Below, one piece after another: positions 19,866 through 26,558 of a DNA stretch of 64,000 nt (position 1 is its first letter; each line of letters starts with the position of its first letter). The translations under genes and the position numbers were made by a program. The stretch is from Microbacterium maritypicum (GTDB lineage: Bacteria; Actinomycetota; Actinomycetes; Actinomycetales; Microbacteriaceae): NCBI RefSeq assembly GCF_008868125.1, contig NZ_WAAQ01000002.1, forward strand, positions 744,001 through 808,000, given 5' to 3'. The notes beneath the pieces were generated by a model. That model made no database searches. It was not told the DNA's origin and saw only the letters and a list, made by a program, of their open reading frames with translations.

Positions 19866-20831
19866 ATGACGGGTGCAGACACGGCCGACCGCTCCGGTCG
19901 GCAGATTCGAGTGGGCCTGGACGTCGGCGGCACCAAGATCGACGCGGTGGCCGTCGACCCCTCCGGTCACATCCGCGGACGGCTGCGACGACCCACCGGA
20001 TGGGGCGATGACGCCGTCGTCGAGAGCATCGTGATGGCCGTGACGGCGCTCGCCGACGAGAGCGGATTCCCCCTCGCCGACGTCGGCTCCGTCGGCATCG
20101 GCATCCCGGGGCTCGTCGACGCCGAGGCCGGGCGGGTGGATCACGCGGTCAACCTCGGTGTGGAGTCCCTGGACCTCGCCGAGAAGGCCGAACGCGCGCT
20201 CGGCGTGCCCTTCCGGGTGGAGAACGACGTGAAGGCCGCAGCCCTCGGCGCTGCGGTGCTGAGCGGGATCGCCGGCTCCATGGCGTATCTGAACCTCGGA
20301 ACGGGCGTCGCCGCCGGCATCGTGATCGATGGGCGCATCTGGCGTGGCGCTCGGGGAACGGCCGGCGAGGTCGGTCACCTCTCCGTCGACCCGCACGGAC
20401 GCCTGTGCGGTTGCGGACAGCACGGATGCGTCGAGACCTTCTGCGGCGGCGGTGCTCTGGCCAAGGCCTGGGGACGCCCGGGTGCGCTGCCGATCAGGGA
20501 CATCTTCGACGCGGCGGACGCCGGCGATCCGCTGGCGCTCTCGCTTCGCGACGACCTGTACCACGGAGCCGCAGCCGCCGTGCGCGTGCTCGTGCTCTCC
20601 GCCGACGTCGAGACGGTGGTCATCGGGGGAGGGCTCACGGCTCTCGGTGACCGGCTCGAGAACGGCATCCGCGCGGCGCTGCACGCCGGCGCCGAGGCGT
20701 CACCGTTCATGCGGTCGCTCCGCTTGGATGAGAGAATCGAACTGCTCCCGGCGGGGTCTCCCGCCGCCGCATTCGGCGCCGCACTGGTCGGCGCCTCCAT
20801 CACCGAGAAGGAGATCGTTCCGCATGGCTGA
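19866..20831 (+). CDS. ROK-family sugar kinase, probably N-acetylglucosamine or glucosamine kinase
   Basis: ATP-dependent hexose or amino-sugar kinase of 321 residues. The phosphate loop is intact (GLDVGGTKIDAVAVD), the catalytic region is VENDVKAAALGA, and the zinc motif with the sugar-binding Glu and His is GEVGHLSVDPHGRLCGCGQH. It lies between the ROK regulator and nagB and overlaps nagB by eight bases. That makes phosphorylation of GlcNAc or glucosamine to the 6-phosphate the best guess, feeding NagA and NagB; glucokinase is the main alternative. Confidence 0.82.
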   Translation: MTGADTADRSGRQIRVGLDVGGTKIDAVAVDPSGHIRGRLRRPTGWGDDAVVESIVMAVTALADESGFPLADVGSVGIGIPGLVDAEAGRVDHAVNLGVESLDLAEKAERALGVPFRVENDVKAAALGAAVLSGIAGSMAYLNLGTGVAAGIVIDGRIWRGARGTAGEVGHLSVDPHGRLCGCGQHGCVETFCGGGALAKAWGRPGALPIRDIFDAADAGDPLALSLRDDLYHGAAAAVRVLVLSADVETVVIGGGLTALGDRLENGIRAALHAGAEASPFMRSLRLDERIELLPAGSPAAAFGAALVGASITEKEIVPHG

Positions 20832-21603
20832 GGTCGTCATCGTCGAGAATGCCGAGGCCGCCGGCGCTTTGGTCGCCACCGAGATCGTGGAGCTGATCGC
20901 CCGTCGTCCCGACGCGGTCCTCGGCCTCGCGACCGGATCGACCCCGCTGCCGGTGTACCAGGCGCTCCGCTCCCAGCTCGCGGGTCGCGACGTCTCCCAG
21001 GTGCGCGGCTTCGCCCTCGACGAGTACGTCGGCATCGACCCCGCGCACCCGGAGAGCTACCGCTCCGTCATCACGCGTGAGGTCGTCGAGCCGCTCGGAC
21101 TCGACCCGCAGCGCATCCATGTCCCCAACGGCGCGCAGGCGACGATCCAGCACGCCGGGGACGACTACGAAGCGGCCATCGACGCCGCAGGCGGTGTCGA
21201 TCTGCAGATCCTCGGTATCGGCACGGACGGGCACATCGGCTTCAACGAGCCCGGATCGTCGTTCGCGTCGCGCACTCGCGTGAAGACGCTCACGGAGCAG
21301 ACCCGCGAGGACAACGCTCGCTTCTTCGACTCGATCGACGACGTGCCCATGCACTGCATCACGCAGGGGCTCGGGACGATCCTGAAGGCGCGTCACCTGG
21401 TGCTGCTCGCCTTCGGCGAGGGGAAGGCCGCAGCCGTCGCCGGCGCGGTCGAGGGGCCGCTCACGGCGTTGCTGCCCGGTTCCGCGATCCAGCTGCACCC
21501 GCACGCGACGATCGTGGTCGACGAAGCCGCAGCTTCGCGCCTCGCGCTCGCGGACTACTACCGCTACACGTTCGCGAACAAGCCTTCCTGGCAGGGCATC
21601 TGA
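20824..21603 (+). CDS. nagB: Glucosamine-6-phosphate deaminase
   Basis: Converts glucosamine 6-phosphate to fructose 6-phosphate and ammonia, the entry of amino sugars into glycolysis. The 259 residues match the normal length. Seen: GLATGSTPLPVYQAL (phosphate loop), LDEYVG with the catalytic Asp, and GTDGHIGFNEPGSSF with the ring-opening His region. The start overlaps the kinase gene by eight bases, so the two are probably coupled. NagA, the preceding step, is encoded about 5 kb further on in another operon. Confidence 0.95.
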   Translation: MAEVVIVENAEAAGALVATEIVELIARRPDAVLGLATGSTPLPVYQALRSQLAGRDVSQVRGFALDEYVGIDPAHPESYRSVITREVVEPLGLDPQRIHVPNGAQATIQHAGDDYEAAIDAAGGVDLQILGIGTDGHIGFNEPGSSFASRTRVKTLTEQTREDNARFFDSIDDVPMHCITQGLGTILKARHLVLLAFGEGKAAAVAGAVEGPLTALLPGSAIQLHPHATIVVDEAAASRLALADYYRYTFANKPSWQGI

Positions 21604-21615
21604 CACCTGCCCGAC

Positions 21616-21652
21616 GCCTGGCCCGCGCTCAGCCCGCCGACGCGGGCCAGGC
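21616..21652. terminator. Bidirectional terminator between nagB and the NUDIX gene
   Basis: Perfect 12-bp stem GCCTGGCCCGCG / CGCGGGCCAGGC with a 13-base loop. It sits between the convergent genes and its distal arm overlaps the last codons of the NUDIX gene. Confidence 0.65.
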
Positions 21653-22036
21653 GATCGGGAGCAGGTGCTCGACGCTCAGGGGCGCCAGCGGGAGTGTGGC
21701 GATGTCGTCCGGGGTGATCCAGCGCAGTTCGGCGAGCTCGGCTTGGACCGTGACCGCCCGGGGATCGACGGACGTCGCGAACGCTTCGGCGATGACGCGG
21801 TGACCCGGCTCGTTCGCGGCCGCGGACACGAAAGAGCCCAGCGGCTGGAGATCGGCCTCGTCGAGCTCCAGCCCCAGCTCTTCGTGGAGCTCGCGGATCA
21901 GCGTCTGCGCCGCGGACTCGCCGGCCTCGGGCTTGCCACCCGGCTGCATGAACATGCTCGTGCCCTGCTTGCGGACCACGAGCACTCGTCCGGCCTCGTC
22001 GACGATCACGGCCGCGCTCACATGGATGTCAGGCAT
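21629..22036 (-). CDS. NUDIX hydrolase
   Basis: Predicted nucleoside-diphosphate-linked pyrophosphatase of 135 residues. The NUDIX box is complete: GGKPEAGESAAQTLIRELHE followed by ELGL. The start chosen is MPDIHVSAAVIVD; it overlaps the end of the upstream oxidase gene by eight bases, and the longer open frame before it does not look coding. The terminal segment WITPDDIATLPLAP is typical of small housecleaning NUDIX enzymes. The substrate is unknown. Confidence 0.85.
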   Translation of the reverse strand: MPDIHVSAAVIVDEAGRVLVVRKQGTSMFMQPGGKPEAGESAAQTLIRELHEELGLELDEADLQPLGSFVSAAANEPGHRVIAEAFATSVDPRAVTVQAELAELRWITPDDIATLPLAPLSVEHLLPIAWPASAG

Positions 22037-23393
22037 CGAGGCTGAACACCTTTCCGGGGTTGAGGATGCCGAGGGGATCGAACACGGCGGCGATCTGACG
22101 CTGAAGCTGCCATTGGTCATCGCCCAGCTCATCGACGAGCCATCGGCGTTTCAGGACGCCGATGCCGTGCTCGCCCGTCAGGGTGCCCCCGAGACGGATC
22201 GCGGCGCGGAAGAGATCATCGGCCGCCGCCCAGACGTGCGGCGGGGTCTCCGGCCCGTCGAAGATGAAGTTCGGGTGCAGATTGCCGTCGCCGGCGTGGG
22301 CAACCGTCGGGATGGTGATGCCGTACTCGCGTTCGATGCGCGCGATCTCGTCGAACATCGCCGGCATGGCGCTGCGGGGCACCGACACGTCTTCGATCAG
22401 CGTCGTTCCCAGCGAGGCCATCGCCGCGTGCATAGACCGCCGGATGGCGAGGAGGCGCTCGCCCTCGACACGGTCGTGGGAGACGACCGTCTCGCCGTCG
22501 TGGGCGCGCAGGATCGCGGCGATCGTGTCCGCCTCTTCAGCGGCAGCCGGCCCATCGGTCTGGATGGCCAGCTGGGCCGTGCCCGCAGACGGGACGGGGA
22601 GGGCAAGCAGGGCGTGCACGGCCGCGAGGCTGGCGGCATCCATCAGCTCCATGATCGCCGGTTGCACGCCCGCCGCCGTCACGGCGGCGGAGGCCGCGGC
22701 GGCACTGCGCACTCCGGGGAAGGTCGCGGTGACGGTGCAGGTCTCGCCGGGCACGAGCCTGCGCAGCTTGAGGGTGGCTCCGACCACGACGCCCAGTGTG
22801 CCTTCCGAGCCGACGATCAAGGCGGTGAGGTCCAGGCCGGTCACGCCTTTGACGCTGCGGTGACCGAGGTGCAGCAGCCGGCCGTCGGCGAGGACGAGGT
22901 CGACGCCGAGCACCGCGTCGCGCACCACTCCGTACTTGGCGCACAGCAGACCGCCGGCGCCCGTAGCGATGTTGCCGCCGACGGTGGAGATGTCGCGGCT
23001 GGCGGGATCCGGAGCCCACCAGAGACCGTGCGTGGCGAGTTCGGCATTGAGGTCGGCGTTCAGGATGCCGGGTTCGACGACGGCGAGCAGGTCGTCCGGG
23101 CGGATCTCGCTGATCGCGGTCATCCGCCGCAGCGACAGCACGATCTCGCCCGCCCCGGCGTTCGCGGCTCCCGCGAGTCCGGTACCGGCGCCGCGAACCA
23201 CGACCGGTGTGCGCGTGGCCGTCGCGATGCGCATGGTCTGCTGCACGTCTTCGACACGCTCGGCGTGGACGACGGCGAGAGGTCGCCCCGCAGCGGCGTG
23301 GCCGGAACGATCTGCTCTGGCATCCTCGAGCGATGCCTCATCGGTGTCGACGAGCGCGCCGAGGGACTCCTGCAGGAGTGACAGTACGCTCAC
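22029..23393 (-). CDS. FAD-linked oxidase, GlcD / D-2-hydroxyacid dehydrogenase family
   Basis: Flavoprotein of 454 residues in the glycolate oxidase subunit GlcD and D-lactate dehydrogenase family. The FAD-binding PCMH domain carries VVVRGAGTGLAGAANAG and STVGGNIATGAGG. The C-terminal cap carries VAHAGDGNLHPN, GGTLTGEHGIGVLK and the closing FDPLGILNPGKVF. Such enzymes oxidise D-2-hydroxy acids such as D-lactate or glycolate and pass electrons to the respiratory chain or another acceptor. Given the nearby amino-sugar genes, D-lactate from muramic acid is a possible substrate, but that is speculation. It overlaps the NUDIX gene. Confidence 0.87.
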   Translation of the reverse strand: MSVLSLLQESLGALVDTDEASLEDARADRSGHAAAGRPLAVVHAERVEDVQQTMRIATATRTPVVVRGAGTGLAGAANAGAGEIVLSLRRMTAISEIRPDDLLAVVEPGILNADLNAELATHGLWWAPDPASRDISTVGGNIATGAGGLLCAKYGVVRDAVLGVDLVLADGRLLHLGHRSVKGVTGLDLTALIVGSEGTLGVVVGATLKLRRLVPGETCTVTATFPGVRSAAAASAAVTAAGVQPAIMELMDAASLAAVHALLALPVPSAGTAQLAIQTDGPAAAEEADTIAAILRAHDGETVVSHDRVEGERLLAIRRSMHAAMASLGTTLIEDVSVPRSAMPAMFDEIARIEREYGITIPTVAHAGDGNLHPNFIFDGPETPPHVWAAADDLFRAAIRLGGTLTGEHGIGVLKRRWLVDELGDDQWQLQRQIAAVFDPLGILNPGKVFSLDA

Positions 23394-23417
23394 GACAGTG
23401 CGCTCACGAGGGGAACC

Positions 23418-23789
23418 TCACGACAGCGCGCGTCGACCGCTGAGCACGCCGGCGACCACGGCGACGAGGGCGAATGCGGTGCCGATCAGTGCCTGTCCCA
23501 TCGACCACCACGCGATCGTGACGCCGACGTAGATCAGCAGCTCGACGGCTGCGCGCAGGAAGGGGTGCACACGCAGCACCGGGCGCGGCGAGAGGAACAG
23601 CGCCCAGACCAGGATCACGACGACGGGCGCTCCGACACCGATGACGATGTTCCAGGGAAGATCCCAGCTCGCGAAGCCCCACAGAGCGAGAGAGGCCACG
23701 GCGACGACGAGGACGACGGCGCGGACGATGTCGAGAGCGGTGATGACCGGACGCTCGACGCCGGGAACAGGAGCGGGATCCGAGGGCAT
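23418..23789 (-). CDS. Small four-helix membrane protein, YrdB-like (DUF2568)
   Basis: 123 residues with four predicted membrane helices, separated by short loops (ALDIVRAVVLVVAVASLALWG; WNIVIGVGAPVVVILVWALF; AAVELLIYVGVTIAWW; ALIGTAFALVAVVAGVLSG). The layout, including the Pro-rich loop LSPRPV and the ASWDLPWN segment, resembles the YrdB / DUF2568 family, whose function is unknown. It has its own leaderless promoter, whose TAG is also the stop codon of the upstream sigma gene. Confidence 0.72.
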   Translation of the reverse strand: MPSDPAPVPGVERPVITALDIVRAVVLVVAVASLALWGFASWDLPWNIVIGVGAPVVVILVWALFLSPRPVLRVHPFLRAAVELLIYVGVTIAWWSMGQALIGTAFALVAVVAGVLSGRRALS

Positions 23790-23795
23790 GGATCC

Positions 23796-23801
23796 AGTCT
23801 A
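23796..23801 (-). promoter_or_regulatory. -10 box of leaderless mRNA for the YrdB-like gene
   Basis: On the minus strand TAGACT lies exactly six bases before the ATG at 23789. Its first three bases are the stop codon of the sigma-fusion gene. Confidence 0.5.
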
Positions 23802-25847
23802 TTCGGCGACGGGGGAGTCCTCGGTCGGGACGGCGCCCGCCTCGACGGGCGCGGCGACATCGGCGACCTTGGTCGTGATCGGCTCCTGCCCCACGGGAGC
23901 GGGAATCACCGGCTCGGCCACGACGGGTGCGGCCACGACGGGTGCGGCCACGACGGGTGCGACCTCGACGGGTGCGACCTCTGCCGGTGCGACCTCTGCC
24001 GGAGCTTCGTCGACGGGTGCGACCTCTGCGGGAGCATCGGTCGTGATGACGACATCGTCGACAGGAGCGGAGCTGACCGGGTTCTCATCGACGGGAGTCT
24101 GGTCGCTCTCCGTCGGGTCCTCCTCGACCGGACCCTCTTCGATCGGGATCTCGATGCCGGGGCGGTTGGGCTGCAGCGCGAGGAGAGTGGTGTCCGCGAA
24201 GGGCGCGTCGCCCGTATCGAGGACGTACCGGAAGGTGACCTTCGTCGAAGCGGCGAAGTAGTACTGGAACAGGCCGGGGCGCAGGTCGATCGCACCCGCT
24301 CCGGAGTCGTCGAGCACGATCGTGTCACCCCCGCCGAGGCTGCCGTCGAGAAGCGCTTCGACCGTCGCGCCTGGTGCGCCGGTGATCGGCACGCGGTAGT
24401 GCACGGTCAGCTCGTCGAAGACGATCGTCGCGGTCGTCCAGGTCGGCGCTTCCGTGGGAACACCGGGGTCGACGGGCTCGACGGGCTTCTCGGGCTCGAC
24501 CGGCTTCGTCGGTTCGACGGGGGCCGTGGGCGGGGTCGTGACGGGTGGCGGTGTGACGGCCGGTGCGGACGACGGATCCTGTCCTGGCTCCGCCTGATCG
24601 TCGGTCGGGGGCGCGGGCGCCTCCTCCGGCACGATGACGGGCGTTTCGATGATGACGGGCTCGTCGAGGCTCATCTTCTCGTCGGGACCGACGTCCGCCG
24701 AGATCGAGGACGGGTCTTCGTCCCCGGCGTTCGGGAGCGAGGTCGCGGGATCGGCTCCGGCGAGTCCGGGGATGATCGTGGAGGCGGCGACGACGCCAGC
24801 GACGACCAGTGCGGCCGAGCCCACGCCGACGAGTGCACCGATCCCGGTGAACACCCCGCCCGCCGCGCCGGCACCGGCGCCGGCGGAAGAGCCCGCCGTG
24901 CCGCCTGCCGAGCCGCCGGCGCCGGAACCTGAACCGCCCGAAGCGGCGAGGCCCGTCGCGGCGTGCGTGACACCGGGGTCCCCGGCGAAGACGGCACCCG
25001 GAATGCTCGACGGCATGGCCGCCAGAGCGACGATGGGCGTGCCCGCACCCTGCAGCGTGGCGAGGTAGCCTGCGGCACCGGTGACGCCGAGCACGAGAGG
25101 CAGCAGCACCAGGGCGAGACGCTTGGAGACGTCTTTCGCCTCGGCGGCGACGATCATGCATCGGGCGCACTCGTCGAGGTGGAGCTCGAGTCGCTTGTGA
25201 TCGCGGGTGCTGAGGTTGCCGCGAGAATAGGCGCCGAGGTGCTCGATGGTCCACTGGCATTCGGAGCCGTCTTCGGCGCTGCGCAGATGCGCCTGGATCC
25301 AGGCTTCACGAAGGCCTTCACGCGCACGGAACGCCAACTGCGACACGGCGCCGGCCTTCATCCCGAGGAGGGGCCCGACCTCCTGCGGCTTCATCTGCTC
25401 GATCTCGGTGTACCAGAGCACCTCCTGCCAGCGGCTGGGGAGACTGCGGAAGGCCTGCGCGGTGAGGCTGCGATCGAGCGCCTCGCTCGCCGCCTGGTCG
25501 GTGGTGTCGGGGTCGGCGACGGTGTCGAGTTCGTCGATCGCGGTCTCGCGACGAGCACGTCCCCACCCTGCCGCCGTGTTGCGGATGCTCGTGAAGAGGT
25601 AGGCGCGGAAGGAGCCGTTGGGGCCGCCGCCCTTGATGATCGCCTGATAGATGCGCGTGTAGGACTCCTGCACGAGGTCATCGGGATCGATGGAGGAGGT
25701 GACCGAGCGCGCCACGGAGAGCCCCGACGGGTAATGCCGTCTCCAGAGTTCACCGAACGCCTCCGTGTCTCCCGAACGGGTGCGGAGGATCAGGTCGGCG
25801 TCGCCGATCGTTTCGTCGTGAGTCGTGTTCTCTTCGTGCACAATCAT
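23799..25847 (-). CDS. Membrane-tethered ECF-type sigma factor fused to a zinc anti-sigma domain and an extracytoplasmic tail
   Basis: 682 residues in one frame. Residues about 15-90 are sigma region 2 (DPDDLVQESYTRIYQ) and 130-190 are region 4 (LPSRWQEVLWYTEIEQMKPQ onward). Residues about 200-240 are a zinc anti-sigma motif, with the HLDECARC arrangement H-x3-C-x2-C. Two membrane segments follow (about 245-270 and 330-365), separated by a Gly/Ser/Ala-rich stretch. The rest is a Pro/Glu-rich stalk, a small beta-rich domain (TATIVFDELTVHYRVPITG onward) and an Ala-Pro-Val repeat tail. The DNA-binding part is thus locked to its own anti-sigma domain and to the membrane, so release may need proteolysis or an external signal. 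It resembles sigma-ZAS fusions known in actinobacteria. Its upstream region shares a promoter-like block with the repeated RNA units next door. Confidence 0.85.
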   Translation of the reverse strand: MIVHEENTTHDETIGDADLILRTRSGDTEAFGELWRRHYPSGLSVARSVTSSIDPDDLVQESYTRIYQAIIKGGGPNGSFRAYLFTSIRNTAAGWGRARRETAIDELDTVADPDTTDQAASEALDRSLTAQAFRSLPSRWQEVLWYTEIEQMKPQEVGPLLGMKAGAVSQLAFRAREGLREAWIQAHLRSAEDGSECQWTIEHLGAYSRGNLSTRDHKRLELHLDECARCMIVAAEAKDVSKRLALVLLPLVLGVTGAAGYLATLQGAGTPIVALAAMPSSIPGAVFAGDPGVTHAATGLAASGGSGSGAGGSAGGTAGSSAGAGAGAAGGVFTGIGALVGVGSAALVVAGVVAASTIIPGLAGADPATSLPNAGDEDPSSISADVGPDEKMSLDEPVIIETPVIVPEEAPAPPTDDQAEPGQDPSSAPAVTPPPVTTPPTAPVEPTKPVEPEKPVEPVDPGVPTEAPTWTTATIVFDELTVHYRVPITGAPGATVEALLDGSLGGGDTIVLDDSGAGAIDLRPGLFQYYFAASTKVTFRYVLDTGDAPFADTTLLALQPNRPGIEIPIEEGPVEEDPTESDQTPVDENPVSSAPVDDVVITTDAPAEVAPVDEAPAEVAPAEVAPVEVAPVVAAPVVAAPVVAEPVIPAPVGQEPITTKVADVAAPVEAGAVPTEDSPVAE
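23916..24035 (-). repeat. Eight tandem 15-bp units in the sigma-fusion tail
   Basis: Eight consecutive in-frame 15-base units, most reading GGCCACGACGGGTGC or GACCTCTGCCGGTGC on the plus strand. They encode a five-residue repeat of the APVVA / APAEV kind. Copy number changes here would keep the frame and alter the length of the surface tail. Confidence 0.75.
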
Positions 25848-25884
25848 CCATCTGTCGCCGGGCGCGGGTGCGCCTCTACGGGAA

Positions 25885-25921
25885 GAGACGCATGAGAGCG
25901 CCTCTCATCACGCGACTTCTC
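25885..25921 (-). promoter_or_regulatory. Candidate autoregulated ECF promoter of the sigma-fusion gene
   Basis: On the minus strand GAGAAGTCGCGTGATGA (25921-25905) is followed by 14 bases and CGTCTC (25890-25885), then TTCCCGTAGAGGC. The same block with the same 14-base spacing occurs on the plus strand at 26047 and 26296. The CGTC core is typical of ECF -10 elements. Transcription would begin about 30 bases before the sigma ATG. Confidence 0.6.
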
Positions 25922-26046
25922 CATTCTCTCGCGAATCTCCCAGGGAAGCCACCCTCTCCGCGAACTCCAAGCCGATGCCCGGGTTCGCGCGAGGGGGCCT
26001 CCGGCGGCGTCTGCAGACGGTATCCGAAACTCCTTCGAAGATTTTC

Positions 26047-26083
26047 GAGAAGTCGCGTAATGAATCGGGAGGGGCGTCGTCTC
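26047..26083 (+). promoter_or_regulatory. ECF-type promoter of repeat RNA, copy 1
   Basis: GAGAAGTCGCGTAATGA at 26047-26063, 14 bases, then CGTCTC at 26078-26083 and ATCCCATAGAGAC. It matches the block upstream of the adjacent sigma-fusion gene, so that sigma factor is the obvious candidate to read it. Confidence 0.55.
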
Positions 26084-26088
26084 ATCCC

Positions 26089-26250
26089 ATAGAGACAGCC
26101 GTGAGGATCCCACCGGGGGGCGGGATCCAGGCACTGGTGCGGGGGGTATTCGCGCCGGTCGGGCGGGTCGGGAGCCTCGGGGGAGGAGAGCCCGGCCGCC
26201 CGTCTCACGAGGGGGAATGAGGCCGCCGATCTGGGGAACGGCGGCCTCCC
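26089..26250 (+). ncRNA. Candidate small RNA, copy 1 (about 162 nt)
   Basis: Predicted transcript from the ECF-type promoter to the hairpin terminator at 26219-26248. Internal stems are GGATCCC / GGGATCC (26105-26111 with 26122-26128, loop with six Gs) and CGGGCGG / CCGCCCG (26160-26166 with 26196-26202), enclosing a purine-rich GGGGGAGGAGAG. A 39-codon GTG frame (26101-26220) exists but has no ribosome site. Its stop codon is the only transcribed base change between copies, so coding is unlikely. Read on the minus strand the loops are C-rich (CCCCCC twice), reminiscent of actinobacterial 6C RNA, but promoter and terminator order favour the plus strand. Confidence 0.5.
26219..26248 (+). terminator. 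Terminator of repeat RNA, copy 1
   Basis: Perfect 10-bp stem GAGGCCGCCG / CGGCGGCCTC with a ten-base loop, followed by CCACACGTTTCG. Confidence 0.65.
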
Positions 26251-26276
26251 ACACGTTTCGATCCGAGGATCGGGAT

Positions 26277-26303
26277 GACTTCTCGAAAGATTTTCGAGAA
26301 GTC
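26277..26303. repeat. Perfect 27-base palindrome at the -35 region of copy 2
   Basis: Arms GACTTCTCGAAA and TTTCGAGAAGTC flank the loop GAT. The right arm runs into the conserved GAGAAGTC of the promoter block. Copy 1 has only a decayed left arm (about 7 of 11 positions). It may be an operator or an RNA hairpin. Confidence 0.6.
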
Positions 26304-26332
26304 GCGTAATGAATCGGGATGAGCATCGTCTC
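26296..26332 (+). promoter_or_regulatory. ECF-type promoter of repeat RNA, copy 2
   Basis: GAGAAGTCGCGTAATGA at 26296-26312, 14 bases, then CGTCTC at 26327-26332. The two conserved blocks are identical to copy 1, while three of the 14 spacer bases differ, which is what selection on promoter elements would leave. Confidence 0.55.
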
Positions 26333-26337
26333 ATCCC

Positions 26338-26499
26338 ATAGAGACAGCCGTGAGGATCCCACCGGGGGGCGGGATCCAGGCACTGGTGCGGGGGGTATTC
26401 GCGCCGGTCGGGCGGGTCGGGAGCCTCGGGGGAGGAGAGCCCGGCCGCCCGTCTCACGAGGGGGAACGAGGCCGCCGATCTGGGGAACGGCGGCCTCCC
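26338..26499 (+). ncRNA. Candidate small RNA, copy 2 (about 162 nt)
   Basis: Predicted twin of the first RNA, differing by one transcribed base (T26218 in copy 1, C26467 here). It has the same internal stems and ends at the hairpin 26468-26497. Read-through beyond the terminator would be antisense to the 3' end of nagA. Confidence 0.5.
26468..26497 (+). terminator. Terminator of repeat RNA copy 2, facing nagA
   Basis: Perfect 10-bp stem GAGGCCGCCG / CGGCGGCCTC. Being symmetrical it can also stop nagA transcription arriving on the minus strand. Confidence 0.65.
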
Positions 26500-26558
26500 G
26501 CCCCATCACACACGTATGACCGGAGAGCGCAGAGCTGCGCGTCGCGCGCGGCGCCGTC

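Larger units (their letters stand above)
26038..26250 (+). repeat. Direct repeat unit, copy 1 (213 bp)
   Basis: The unit matches copy 2 at 26287-26499 at 209 of 213 positions, offset 249 bases. Three of the four differences fall in the 14-base promoter spacer (26071, 26073, 26076) and one at 26218. Such near identity in an intergenic region means a recent duplication or gene conversion. Confidence 0.9.
26287..26499 (+). repeat. Direct repeat unit, copy 2 (213 bp)
   Basis: Second copy of the 213-bp unit, ending 59 bases short of the convergent nagA stop. It carries a complete promoter block, RNA body and terminator. Confidence 0.9.
25848..26558. other. Gene-free 711-bp region between sigma-fusion gene and nagA
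   Basis: No convincing protein-coding gene is present. It holds the sigma promoter, two direct repeat units (26038-26250 and 26287-26499), a 27-base palindrome and two terminator hairpins. Between 25922 and 26037 and between 26500 and 26558 nothing else is recognised. Open frames on both strands here are tied to the repeats and are not conserved between copies. Confidence 0.7.

Noticed and set aside
22037..22132. Longer N-terminus for the NUDIX protein
   Set aside because: The extension lies wholly within the upstream oxidase gene in another frame and precedes the natural MPDIHVSAAV start.
26101..26220. 39-codon GTG frame inside RNA copy 1
   Set aside because: No ribosome site, and its stop codon is lost in copy 2 through the only transcribed difference between copies.
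26038..26499. Known 6C RNA on the minus strand
   Set aside because: C-rich loops on that strand are suggestive, but the order of promoter block and terminator points to the plus strand, and I could not run the 6C covariance model. Kept only as an alternative.
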